DNA of 32,317 nucleotides from Nitrospiria bacterium (GTDB lineage Bacteria > Nitrospirota > UBA9217), in assembly GCA_919901555.1 (NCBI GenBank), contig CAKKPG010000155.1, forward strand, positions 1-32,317, read 5' to 3'. The translations under genes and the position numbers were made by a program. This document shows, in pieces, positions 1 to 7,151 of the stretch. Numbering within the stretch: the first letter of the stretch is position 1; every line of letters begins with the position of its first letter. The notes beneath the pieces were generated by a model. It was not told the origin of the DNA, did not search any database, and worked only from the letters and a program-made list of their open reading frames with translations.

Positions 1-26
1 AAATAACTTTCATATTTCGTCGCAGC

Positions 27-2372
27 ATGACGGTGTTGGCCGCCACGCTTATCTTTATTGCGCATCCGGCAGTGACTGATGTGGCGGGGTTTTCCTCCAC
101 TGCGGAAGCAGAGACCGACGATTATCTGAAAGACGTGCCGCCGTCGGATGTTTCCGAGTGGAACTATTATGGTATAGATGCCGAAGAATCCAAGAAATGG
201 ATACAGGAGGGAATTATTTTCGCGGGCTGGGCGGCGCAGTGGCGAAGCGAGGGATTCAGCGCCGAGGCTGCAGGAAGGTGGCGCAAGATCGCGAATGTGT
301 ACACCGCGGGGGACTTCTTAAAAAACGGCTTTGGTCCTGATGAGGCCAAGGCGTGGATGGATAACGGCATTCGCTCCGGATTGCGCGCGAGAGAGTATCT
401 GACGGCAGGGCTTACGGCGACGGAGGCCGGATCCTTCTGGAAGGCGGGGTTTTTTCCGCAAGAAGTAAAAGAATGGCGGGATGCCGGCTTCGATGCCGAG
501 GCGATGCTTCAGTGGCGCTATGGACCGAGGGAAAGCGCTTTCTTTTACACAAAGGATTCGCCCTCCGGCAGAACCGTATATAAGCTCGACATGGCGGTGA
601 AATGGCGCTCCGCCGGTTTTGCGCCGCTGGAAGCCCATCTGTCCGGCGTATACGGCATATTACTTACGGAAGCGACACGATGGAAAGAGGCCGGCTTCTC
701 TTTTGATGATACCGTGAACTGGAAGGATTCGGGTTTTACGCTCGATGAGGCTGTTGTAAACAGAGACTCCGGATTGAGCCATGTTGAAGCCGAGTTGAAG
801 CGTTATGACGAATCGGACAATAAAGGAGACGAAATAACGAGCTATGACACGGACATTACCGTACATATGAACGGCGCGCTTGATGTTATCGAAACGATCG
901 CGATGATCGACAGGCCGGGCGGCGCATATCAGAACGGCTACTACCGTGTTCTGCCCCGCAACGAGCAACTGAGGTCTTTGCGGTCATTCGGATTCGGCAA
1001 GACCACGTATTCTCAACCCGGATTCCAGGTAACTTCAGTAGACGTGGACGGTGTGCCCGGCGACTATTACCTCTCCGACGGCGTTTTGCATTTCGGAAGC
1101 AAACATGCGCCCCTTCAGGAAGGCACGCATCTCATCAAAATATCATATACGACCGACAGCAGGATCCTGGATGAGCCGCATCACGACGAACTCTATTTCG
1201 GCATGGTCGAGGATAATCATGCAGGAAGATATATACGAAAGTCCTCGGCAACCATCAGGCTTCCGAAGGGCGCTGAGGTGATATTCACCGACGGCAAGGC
1301 CGGCCTGTATCAGAGAAAGGACTTTGTTTCGAGCGTTGAGGAAACGGACAGCGGCGATATTGCGCATTTTACGCTTGCAAGGCCGCTCAAGGAGGGAATG
1401 GATTTCGCGGTAAATGTCGCGTTTATAAAGGGACATGTGAACGAGGGAAGCCTGCACCGGATCGCTCAGCTTGATAAGCGCACGGGCAGGTTTTTATCGA
1501 GCCTGGGTGTTTTTGTGCTGGGCTTTACGGTCTCGTTTTTCTATTACGTTATCGCATGGTTCAAGGTCGGGCGCGATCCGAAAAACCGCGGCCCCGCTGT
1601 TGCGGAGTTCTCGGCGCCCGACAACGTGGATCCTGCCCGTATGAGAGCGCTCCGCGCAAAGGCAAGGACGGATTCTTTGAGCGTTGCCGCGGAGCTGCTC
1701 TATCTTGCAGAGCGAGGGCTTGCCACAATCTCCGAACGGGAAGGGACCTATAAAATAGACAGGATGCAGGCTGATTCCGCTCATCTGACGCCTGTCGCAA
1801 AGGCGTTTTCAGAGGCTTTCTTTGGCGAGAAAAGCAGCGTATTCCTGACGCGACGCGGCAAGAGCAAAGAAGCCTCACACGCCGTTCATGCGCTGAGGAC
1901 GCTGCTGAAGACCGAGTATGCAAAGCATGGCGCGTCAAACCGGCGTTTTCTGTGGCCCGGCATGATCATTTCTCTTGTGTCGATCGGCGCCGCCCTGGCA
2001 GTGATCGACCATCAGGAGCTTGATGGCGGGATAGCAGGCGCTGCATTCGCTTTCTATGCCGTCTTTCTGTCATCAGTCTTCAGCGCGCTGTCGTTCACGT
2101 TCATGCGCCTCTTGCGCACGCGCACCAGGGAGTATGTGCTCCTGCTCGAACGGATCGGCAATTACGATGATTTTTTGGCGCGCAGCTTCGCCGACCGCGG
2201 CGCAGCGCGCTTCCTGCCGCCGTTCTTGCAGGAGCATCTACCCTATGCGGTCGCCGCAGGCATTGATGTTCATGATATAATAATTCGGAACGGAGAAGCG
2301 AAATGGTATCATGGAACGTCGGGCGGTTTCGGATGCGCGGACTTTCTCAATACCGTGAAAAAAATAGTGTAG
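27..2372 (+). CDS. DUF2207 membrane protein with N-terminal W-GF-EA repeats
   Basis: The protein is 781 aa if it starts at this ATG. The frame stays open to the window edge, so the true start could lie upstream. A hydrophobic N-terminus (about residues 1-20) suggests a signal or anchor. Residues 43-260 carry a degenerate 13-residue repeat of form W-[KR]-x-x-G-[FI]-x-x-x-E-A-x-x; tryptophans fall near 45, 58, 72, 85, 110, 138, 150, 163, 193, 219 and 232. From about 270 the sequence matches a DUF2207 extracytoplasmic beta-rich region, followed by one membrane helix near 490-515 and a pair near 640-695. The usual glycine-rich DUF2207 tail is short here. DUF2207 proteins often neighbour lemA, as here. 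Function is unknown; an envelope role is inferred. The DUF2207 call is good, while the repeat block is not a family I can name. Confidence 0.8.
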   Translation: MTVLAATLIFIAHPAVTDVAGFSSTAEAETDDYLKDVPPSDVSEWNYYGIDAEESKKWIQEGIIFAGWAAQWRSEGFSAEAAGRWRKIANVYTAGDFLKNGFGPDEAKAWMDNGIRSGLRAREYLTAGLTATEAGSFWKAGFFPQEVKEWRDAGFDAEAMLQWRYGPRESAFFYTKDSPSGRTVYKLDMAVKWRSAGFAPLEAHLSGVYGILLTEATRWKEAGFSFDDTVNWKDSGFTLDEAVVNRDSGLSHVEAELKRYDESDNKGDEITSYDTDITVHMNGALDVIETIAMIDRPGGAYQNGYYRVLPRNEQLRSLRSFGFGKTTYSQPGFQVTSVDVDGVPGDYYLSDGVLHFGSKHAPLQEGTHLIKISYTTDSRILDEPHHDELYFGMVEDNHAGRYIRKSSATIRLPKGAEVIFTDGKAGLYQRKDFVSSVEETDSGDIAHFTLARPLKEGMDFAVNVAFIKGHVNEGSLHRIAQLDKRTGRFLSSLGVFVLGFTVSFFYYVIAWFKVGRDPKNRGPAVAEFSAPDNVDPARMRALRAKARTDSLSVAAELLYLAERGLATISEREGTYKIDRMQADSAHLTPVAKAFSEAFFGEKSSVFLTRRGKSKEASHAVHALRTLLKTEYAKHGASNRRFLWPGMIISLVSIGAALAVIDHQELDGGIAGAAFAFYAVFLSSVFSALSFTFMRLLRTRTREYVLLLERIGNYDDFLARSFADRGAARFLPPFLQEHLPYAVAAGIDVHDIIIRNGEAKWYHGTSGGFGCADFLNTVKKIV

Positions 2373-2385
2373 GGGGCGGTGTCGA

Positions 2386-2889
2386 ATGCGAACAGCGGAT
2401 CAATTAAATCCCTGGTCATCGAGATTGTTATTTGCTCTTTGCCTGGTGCTGTCGTTCTTGCTTCCGTATACTGCGGCAGTGCTTGTCGAGAATGCGATCA
2501 TCAAACACTGGGAGGGTTACGGGTTCACGCCCGAGCAGACTCGCTCGTGGTGGGACAACGGCATCCTGTCCATGGATACGGCAAAGATGTGGCGCGCCGG
2601 GGGATTCTCACCATCGGAGGCCAGGCCGTGGATGAGCATGAACGTTTCTCCCGGCGAGGCGCGCGAATGGAATGACGCCGGAGCGGCGTTATTCGTTGCC
2701 GTTGAGTGGAGAAGATATGCCTTTACGCCCCTTCGGGCAAGGGACTGGATGCGTTTCAGCTTCAGCAGGGGCGATGCGATCGCATGGCGCAAGCACGGGT
2801 TTGAGGCGGAGGAGGCGGCGACGTGGAGGGAAAAGGGCATGAGCCCGACAGGCGCTGCCGAGGCAAAACGCCGGGGAGCCACGCCATGA
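2386..2889 (+). CDS. small membrane-anchored W-GF-EA repeat protein (first)
   Basis: This 167-aa protein has a short cytoplasmic N-terminus and one membrane segment (about residues 10-32). About ten consecutive 13-residue repeats of the type W-x-x-x-G-F-[ST]-P-x-E-A-x-x run to the C-terminus. The same repeat fills the N-terminal part of the preceding DUF2207 protein. The gene starts 13 bases after that gene's stop, behind an AGGGGG stretch, and its stop overlaps the next start as ATGA, so translation is probably coupled. No catalytic motif is visible. The protein may be a repeat scaffold or ligand-binding solenoid on the outer face of the membrane; that is inference. Confidence 0.75.
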   Translation: MRTADQLNPWSSRLLFALCLVLSFLLPYTAAVLVENAIIKHWEGYGFTPEQTRSWWDNGILSMDTAKMWRAGGFSPSEARPWMSMNVSPGEAREWNDAGAALFVAVEWRRYAFTPLRARDWMRFSFSRGDAIAWRKHGFEAEEAATWREKGMSPTGAAEAKRRGATP

Positions 2890-3398
2890 TTCAGCCAAAT
2901 AATCAGGGAGCGGCCCGAAGGAGGCCGCCGGACTCTTTATTCAAAAGCATTTCACCCTGGCTGGCCAAGCTCATTATCATTTTCGGCCTTGCGTCCTCTT
3001 TTTCCGTTCCCTATTTTGCCGTTGTGGTGAAGGAGGCCTATGAAAACAGAGACTGGTTAAAGACCGGTTTGAGCGGATACGAGATCGACGAGTGGAAGCG
3101 CGAAAATATCGCCATGCATTTGGCGGTGAGATGGCGCAACGAGGGGTTTCACCCGCCGCACGCATCCATCTGGGTAGGCAACGGTTTTGATCCGGAAGAG
3201 GCCGGCATGTGGAGCAACAGAGGGTTTTCCCCGAGCGAGGCGATTTCGTGGCGGGACAGGGGATTTACGGCGCAGGAGGCCGCTGCCTGGAAGGCCAGCG
3301 GGTTTTACTATACGGAGGCGAGCGATTGGAAAAAAGGCGGCGCAAGCCCGGCGGACGCGGCCGCAAGAAAAAAGAAGGGCGAGTGGCCCGGCAGATAG
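2886..3398 (+). CDS. small membrane-anchored W-GF-EA repeat protein (second)
   Basis: This 170-aa paralogue of the preceding gene has a basic N-terminus, one membrane helix (about residues 26-48), and then about eight 13-residue repeats with clear W, G-F and E-A positions. Repeats in the middle are the most regular, for example WSNRGFSPSEAIS. The frame is open upstream to 2823, but the ATG at 2886 is preferred because it overlaps the upstream TGA as ATGA and gives a protein laid out like its neighbour. lemA follows 24 bases downstream. Function is unknown. The paralogues probably arose by duplication of an anchor-plus-repeat module. Confidence 0.75.
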   Translation: MIQPNNQGAARRRPPDSLFKSISPWLAKLIIIFGLASSFSVPYFAVVVKEAYENRDWLKTGLSGYEIDEWKRENIAMHLAVRWRNEGFHPPHASIWVGNGFDPEEAGMWSNRGFSPSEAISWRDRGFTAQEAAAWKASGFYYTEASDWKKGGASPADAAARKKKGEWPGR

Positions 3399-3422
3399 CA
3401 AAATAGATAAAGGAGGATTCAT

Positions 3423-3986
3423 ATGGACATGAAGGTACTGGCGGGGATTGCCGGGACGGTGATATTTCTGGTGCTCGTGATTTATATCTACAATAAACTC
3501 GTGCGCTTGAGATATGCGGTCAAGAATTCGTGGTCCGATATCGACGTGCATTTGAAGAAGAGGTACGAGCTTTTGCCGAACCTGGTCGAAGCCGTGAAAG
3601 GATTCACGACGCACGAAAATGAAACGCTTGTGAAGGTAACGCAATTGCGGTCCGCGGCAATGAGAGCGCAAACGCCGCTTGAAAAGGCCAAGGCGGACAA
3701 CATGCTCACGCAAACATTGAAAAGTCTTTTTGCGGTCGCGGAGGCATATCCGGAGCTCAAGGCCGACGCGCATTACAAAGAGATAATGGACAACATGAAG
3801 GAACTGGACGACAACATCGAGCACGCGCGCAGGTTTTACAATGCCGCGGTGAGGGATTACAACATCGCTACGGCCGTATTTCCGACGAACATCGTAGCCT
3901 CGTCGTTTTCCTTCAAGCCGGAGGAGTTTTTCTCGCTTGAGGATGAGAAAGCGGAGCGTAAACCTGTTAAGGCCAGTTTTAAATAA
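3423..3986 (+). CDS. lemA: LemA family protein
   Basis: This 187-aa protein has the LemA layout: an N-terminal membrane helix (about residues 5-23) with an outward N-terminus, then a helical domain. It contains the family landmarks NSWSDIDVHLKKRYELLPNL near residues 34-55 and a motif around FYNAAVRDYN near 138-148. An AAGGAGG ribosome binding site sits just before the ATG. LemA proteins are common in bacteria but of poorly defined function, and they often pair with DUF2207 or TPM-domain proteins. Here it is the last gene of a tight operon with the DUF2207/W-repeat proteins, which suggests a shared membrane complex. Confidence 0.92.
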   Translation: MDMKVLAGIAGTVIFLVLVIYIYNKLVRLRYAVKNSWSDIDVHLKKRYELLPNLVEAVKGFTTHENETLVKVTQLRSAAMRAQTPLEKAKADNMLTQTLKSLFAVAEAYPELKADAHYKEIMDNMKELDDNIEHARRFYNAAVRDYNIATAVFPTNIVASSFSFKPEEFFSLEDEKAERKPVKASFK

Positions 3987-4058
3987 CAGTGGTTAAAAAT
4001 TTGATGAGCTTCTCCGTCGCTTTTCAAAATTTGGTGCACTTTTTGAGAACGTATCTTA

Positions 4059-4129
4059 ATCGGGTAAGGGACGGTCTTTAGCCGTCCCTCCCCACACCAC
4101 CCGGCGTGCGGGTCCGCACCAGGCGGTTC
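4059..4129 (-). ncRNA. group II intron 3' end (domains V and VI)
   Basis: Read on the minus strand, the segment folds as two adjacent hairpins typical of a group II intron 3' end. The first pairs ACCGCC with GGTGGT around an inner GTGCG/CGCAC stem (domain V-like). The second pairs GGGACGG with CCGTCCC and ends in TTACCCGAT (domain VI-like with the usual 3' terminus). It lies just downstream of the maturase fragment on the same strand, as expected. No intact 5' end is visible, so this is a relic. Confidence 0.65.
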
Positions 4130-4140
4130 GCGGAAATCAT

Positions 4141-4157
4141 CCTTCGACAGGCTCAGG
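4141..4157. repeat. CCTTCGACAGGCTCAGG dispersed repeat motif
   Basis: The 17-base motif CCTTCGACAGGCTCAGG is, from general knowledge, a short interspersed sequence seen in many bacterial genomes. It sits inside the decayed intron region, between the intron 3' end and the maturase remnant. Only one copy was noticed in this window. Confidence 0.4.
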
Positions 4158-4232
4158 ACGCCGTGGCCGGATGGTTCACCCCGTTAGAAACCTTCCCTCT
4201 CTTCAACGTTCACAGAAACGCCTCATCATTTT

Positions 4233-4590
4233 TTAAACCGTAACTGCACCAGAAAAACATCGCTTTCTAACGGGGTAAATCTTGATCCACAGTGTTCTCA
4301 TTGACGGAAGCCCCTGCTTTGTGAGATAGGCATTCGATAAGCCGAGGGATTTCTCGGAGACCGTCAGCCTTTTTCCGGTGAAGGTGAAGCCGAGAAACGT
4401 ACTCGCTTCCGCCCTCACCACTTTGCTTTTGTCCCTGTTGACCTGCACCTTGAGTTTCTTTTCAAGGAACCGGCTAATGTTCTCCATCACGCGCTCGCCG
4501 CTGCGCTTTGACTTCACCAGAATGATGAGGTTGTCCAAAAGGATGTTGCTGAGCAGGGGCGAAAGCGGCCCGCCCTGCGGCACTCCTCTT
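4233..4590 (-). pseudogene. ltrA: group II intron reverse transcriptase/maturase fragment
   Basis: The minus-strand frame begins at GVPQGGPLSPLLSNILLDNL, a hallmark of LtrA-type reverse transcriptases, and continues through SGERVMENISRFLEKKLK and FLGFTFTGKRL. The N-terminal half is missing: an upstream in-frame stop and AT-rich sequence follow at about 4595. The segment that should carry the catalytic Y-A-D-D is also gone, because DNL runs straight into IILVKS near 4530, an in-frame loss of roughly 18 codons. The C-terminal domains end early. It is clearly a non-functional remnant belonging with the intron 3' end at 4059-4129. Confidence 0.85.
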
Positions 4591-4609
4591 CAAACCCTCA
4601 ATTTTCCGC

Positions 4610-4637
4610 TTGCATAATATATAAAAACTTATATAAT
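4610..4637 (+). promoter_or_regulatory. putative promoter of the toxin-antitoxin pair
   Basis: TTGCAT at 4610-4615 and TATAAT at 4632-4637 are separated by 16 bases, giving a reasonable sigma-70-type promoter 13 bases before the toxin start. The stretch is much more AT-rich than its surroundings and lies at the junction with the truncated maturase. Confidence 0.5.
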
Positions 4638-4650
4638 ATAAAATGAGAGC

Positions 4651-4965
4651 ATGAAGCCTCTAAACTTCATCGGCACTAGCCTGGACGAACTCCGGAACTT
4701 CCCGGACGAAGCTCGCAAAGCGGCGGGATTTTAATTATATTCCGTTCAATGCGGACTCGAGCCGAACGACTGGAAGCCCATGTCCGGCATAGGTCGTGGG
4801 GTGAAAGAAATTCGCATACACGTCTTGGGGGAATGGCGCATCATCTATGTGGCGAAGTTCGTGGAAGCGGTGTATGTGCTTCATTCGTTTCAAAAGAAGA
4901 GCCGAAAAACGAATCAACACGATATTGAGTTAGCTCGCAAGCGATTCAAGCAAATTGGAGGGTAG
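4651..4965 (+). pseudogene. HigB/Gp49-like toxin, broken by a TAA stop
   Basis: Translated from the ATG at 4651, the frame reads as a phage-derived Gp49/HigB (RelE superfamily) toxin. It includes SLDELRNFPDEARKAAGF, WKPMSGIGRGVKEIRI, WRIIYVAKF, VYVLHSFQKKSRKT and DIELARKRFKQI. Codon 28 (4732-4734) is TAA, where relatives normally have glutamine (AGFQL); CAA to TAA is a single transition. The rest of the frame is intact to 4965 and would be about 104 aa. An internal ATG at 4780 could give only a 61-aa C-terminal piece lacking the first helices. The antitoxin gene follows after 4 bases. The toxin is probably inactivated; a sequencing error at one base is the main alternative. Confidence 0.75.
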
Positions 4966-4969
4966 CATT

Positions 4970-5254
4970 ATGAAAGAACCTATTGTCAAATCTTCCGGCA
5001 ACGTATTTCTCGATCTCGGTTTTCCCCCTGAGGAAGCCGCAATTCTTCAGATGCGTTCCGAAATCATGGTTGATCTTCGGAAGTTCATCAAGAACAAAAA
5101 ACTAACACAAGCAAAAGCGGCTGCGATTCTTGGTGTCAGTCAGTCCCGGGTCTCTGATCTCATAAGAGGAAAATGGGAGAAGTTCAGCTTGGAAATGCTC
5201 ATCGCTCTCGCAACAAAGGCTGGGATGCGTATCAGCCTTAAAAGGGCCGCATAG
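4970..5254 (+). CDS. HigA-like antitoxin, XRE-family helix-turn-helix
   Basis: This 94-aa protein has a C-terminal helix-turn-helix of the XRE/HTH_37 type: LTQAKAAAILGVSQSRVSDL at about residues 44-63, followed by the usual WEKFSLEMLIALA helix. It starts 4 bases after the toxin stop, with GGAGGGTAG overlapping the end of the toxin gene; the ATG at 4970 is preferred over an in-frame codon at 4955 for this reason. Antitoxins of this type neutralise the partner toxin and autorepress the operon. With the toxin gene broken, it may persist as an orphan regulator or a remnant. Confidence 0.85.
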   Translation: MKEPIVKSSGNVFLDLGFPPEEAAILQMRSEIMVDLRKFIKNKKLTQAKAAAILGVSQSRVSDLIRGKWEKFSLEMLIALATKAGMRISLKRAA

Positions 5255-5261
5255 TGACACG

Positions 5262-5308
5262 AGTTAACAAGTCGCTCCAGGCCGACCGCTACGCGGCGTG
5301 TGAGCTTA
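5262..5308. other. possible remnant of an integron attC site
   Basis: Directly after the antitoxin stop comes AGTTAACAAGTCGCTCCAGG, then GCCGACCGCTACGCGGC. This resembles the left arm and central stem of attC recombination sites, which typically read TAACAA...GCCGAC...CGCTTCGCGG and end in GTTRRRY. A matching right arm and GTTRRRY core are not seen before the smsB stop at 5312, and pairing of the outer arms is poor, so at best this is a half site. Toxin-antitoxin pairs are frequent integron cassettes, which fits. The call is tentative. Confidence 0.35.
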
Positions 5309-5311
5309 CCA

Positions 5312-6247
5312 TTACCGCAGTATCCCCTTTACGATAACATCCACCGCTTCTTCAGGCGAGAGGCCATGGGCCATGAGGGTCTCCATCTGGCGCTTGTCCA
5401 CGCTCCCGATCGCCGCCTCGTGGGTCACCTTGGCAAGGGGATTGTTTACCTGTACAATGGGGACCGCCTTTGCCACGGCGCCGTCCTTGACGATCTCCAT
5501 GCAGTCCACATGCCCCCGGGCGCCTGCGGCATTCCCCTCGGTGATGCCCGTCACCTCGGCCGTGGCCCTGTCTTCGATGGCGACGCGCGTTTTGATCAAT
5601 CCCCGGGCATTCCTGCCGGAAAGCACGACCCGGTCCCGTATCCGGACATCATCGACGGCGTGGCCGAAGACCCGCGCCGCCAGCTCTACCACGGAATCTT
5701 CACCAGCCTCCACGGTATAATCCAGCGCAAGCTTTCCCACCCTGCCGCTCGTTAAGGTAAAATCCGAGAAGAACCTGCCGTTCCTGTGGACCGTGACCCG
5801 GGATTTCGGTATAACTTCGATGCCGCCGAAGAGGCCGTGAAAATGAGTCTCGGAATAGCGCATCTCCGCCCCTTCGCCGATATCCACAACGGCGTCCATG
5901 AGATGCCGCACCTTCTCGGCTTTGGGGAATATGCAGTGCGCGATAAAATGAGCGGACGAGCCCGGCTCCAGCCGCACGTCCATCTTGATTTTCTGGGTCC
6001 CCTTTTTATGGAGCACGCCGAAGCACATATGCACCGGGTTTTTGACCTTCACGCCCGCCTTGACCGTGACGCGGGCGCTGATACCGCTCATGGTCTCTTT
6101 TGCTTTGACTTCGAGCCCCGGAATGTCCCGTGCGCTCAAGATCTTGTGTCCGCTTGCAACGAGATGGGCCGTGCCCGCGTCAGCGAGAACTCCCTTGTCC
6201 CCGCCGGCCTCGCCGAAGGCGCGCATAAGTTCATCAAGCTCAGACAT
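5312..6247 (-). CDS. smsB: SufB/D-like Fe-S assembly scaffold (SmsB type)
   Basis: This 311-aa protein belongs to the SufB/SufD family. It is shorter than E. coli SufB (about 495 aa) and matches the compact form found with a single SufC in many archaea and anaerobic bacteria, recently called SmsB. The C-terminal beta-helix core is recognisable: GRNARGLIKTRVAIED, ATAEVTGITEGN, ARGHVDCMEIV, then VTHEAAIGSVDKRQMETL and a final GLSPEEAVDVIVKGIL helix. It would act with the SmsC ATPase as a scaffold for building Fe-S clusters in the cytoplasm. The ATG at 6247 overlaps the smsC stop region (TATGTCTGA), indicating translational coupling; a GTG at 6262 is the alternative. No sufS, sufE or sufU lies nearby. 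Confidence 0.88.
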   Translation of the reverse strand: MSELDELMRAFGEAGGDKGVLADAGTAHLVASGHKILSARDIPGLEVKAKETMSGISARVTVKAGVKVKNPVHMCFGVLHKKGTQKIKMDVRLEPGSSAHFIAHCIFPKAEKVRHLMDAVVDIGEGAEMRYSETHFHGLFGGIEVIPKSRVTVHRNGRFFSDFTLTSGRVGKLALDYTVEAGEDSVVELAARVFGHAVDDVRIRDRVVLSGRNARGLIKTRVAIEDRATAEVTGITEGNAAGARGHVDCMEIVKDGAVAKAVPIVQVNNPLAKVTHEAAIGSVDKRQMETLMAHGLSPEEAVDVIVKGILR

Positions 6248-6965
6248 AGTGGCACTCCACACCGTCGCAGGTGAGACAATGGCGCGCCTTGTAGTGCTCC
6301 GCCACCCTTTCCGGAGTTCCGGAACAGACGATCTTTCCGTTGCAGAGCTGTGAAGCGCGGTCGGCGATCATCGCGATCTCTTCCCGGTGGGTGATGAGGA
6401 GCACCGACGCGCCCCGCTGCTTGAAGGCGTTGATCACGTTGATGATGTCCTGGGTGGAAAGCATGTCGATGCCCGAATCGGGCTCGTCGAGAACAGCAAG
6501 CCTGGGGTGCAAGGCAAGGACGGATGCAAGTTCGATCCTCTTCCGCTCGCCGCCGCTCAGGGATTTATCGACCATTCTGCCGAGGTAGAGCGCCGGGTTC
6601 AGTCCGACCAGCTCGAGAAACGGAGCAGGATCAGCGTCTCTGCTCTTCAGGGAAAGGTAATCACGCACGGAAATGCCTTCGAATCGGACCGGCTCCTGCC
6701 ACGCCATGGTGATGCCGAGCCGCGCCCGTTCGTGGATCTTCAAGTCGTTGATGCACGGACCATTGAAGCATATCTCGCCCGAGAGGGGGCAATATCCGTC
6801 GCACCCCATGATGAGATAGGCCAGGGTGCTCTTGCCGGTACCGTTCGTGCCCAGGAGCGCATGGACCTCCCCTGCTTCGATGGCAAGAGAAAGTCCCGAG
6901 AGAATGGGCAGACTCCCTTCCGGCCCGACTTCATAGGAAATTTGTTTGAGTTCAAGCAGAGGCAT
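6240..6965 (-). CDS. smsC: SufC-like Fe-S assembly ATPase (SmsC type)
   Basis: This 241-aa ABC ATPase of the SufC family has Walker A GTNGTGKST near residues 38-46, a Q-loop in MAWQEPVRF, signature LSGGERKRIEL, Walker B LAVLDEPDSGID and an H-loop in LLITHR. The D-E-P-D-S-G-I-D segment is characteristic of SufC rather than transport ATPases. It powers Fe-S cluster assembly on the SmsB scaffold encoded immediately downstream. An unusual feature is the C-terminus, which ends with cysteines at 230, 233 and 238 (C-x2-C-x4-C). The ribosome binding site is weak, and TACAAT lies about 15 bases upstream of the ATG, so the leader may be very short. Confidence 0.92.
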   Translation of the reverse strand: MPLLELKQISYEVGPEGSLPILSGLSLAIEAGEVHALLGTNGTGKSTLAYLIMGCDGYCPLSGEICFNGPCINDLKIHERARLGITMAWQEPVRFEGISVRDYLSLKSRDADPAPFLELVGLNPALYLGRMVDKSLSGGERKRIELASVLALHPRLAVLDEPDSGIDMLSTQDIINVINAFKQRGASVLLITHREEIAMIADRASQLCNGKIVCSGTPERVAEHYKARHCLTCDGVECHYV

Positions 6966-7080
6966 TCGTTATTACTATTGTAACATGAGCGGAGTGGAGC
7001 GCGGGGAGGCGGGTGCTTTTACCGCAAACTTAAGTATTATGAGGAAGGGCCGGAGAACCTTTGGCCGCGGGCTGCTGCTG

Positions 7081-7118
7081 AAAAAACCGCTGCCTCCCGC
7101 GAAAAGGGGGGCAGCGGT
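7081..7118 (-). terminator. intrinsic terminator after the HesB-like gene
   Basis: On the minus strand ACCGCTGCC pairs with GGCAGCGGT around a loop of about 14 bases, followed directly by six T residues. It lies about 35 bases past the stop of the HesB-like selenoprotein gene and before smsC. It therefore probably separates the two transcription units. Confidence 0.75.
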
Positions 7119-7151
7119 CAGTTAATACCTATAATGCAGGATGATCACAAC

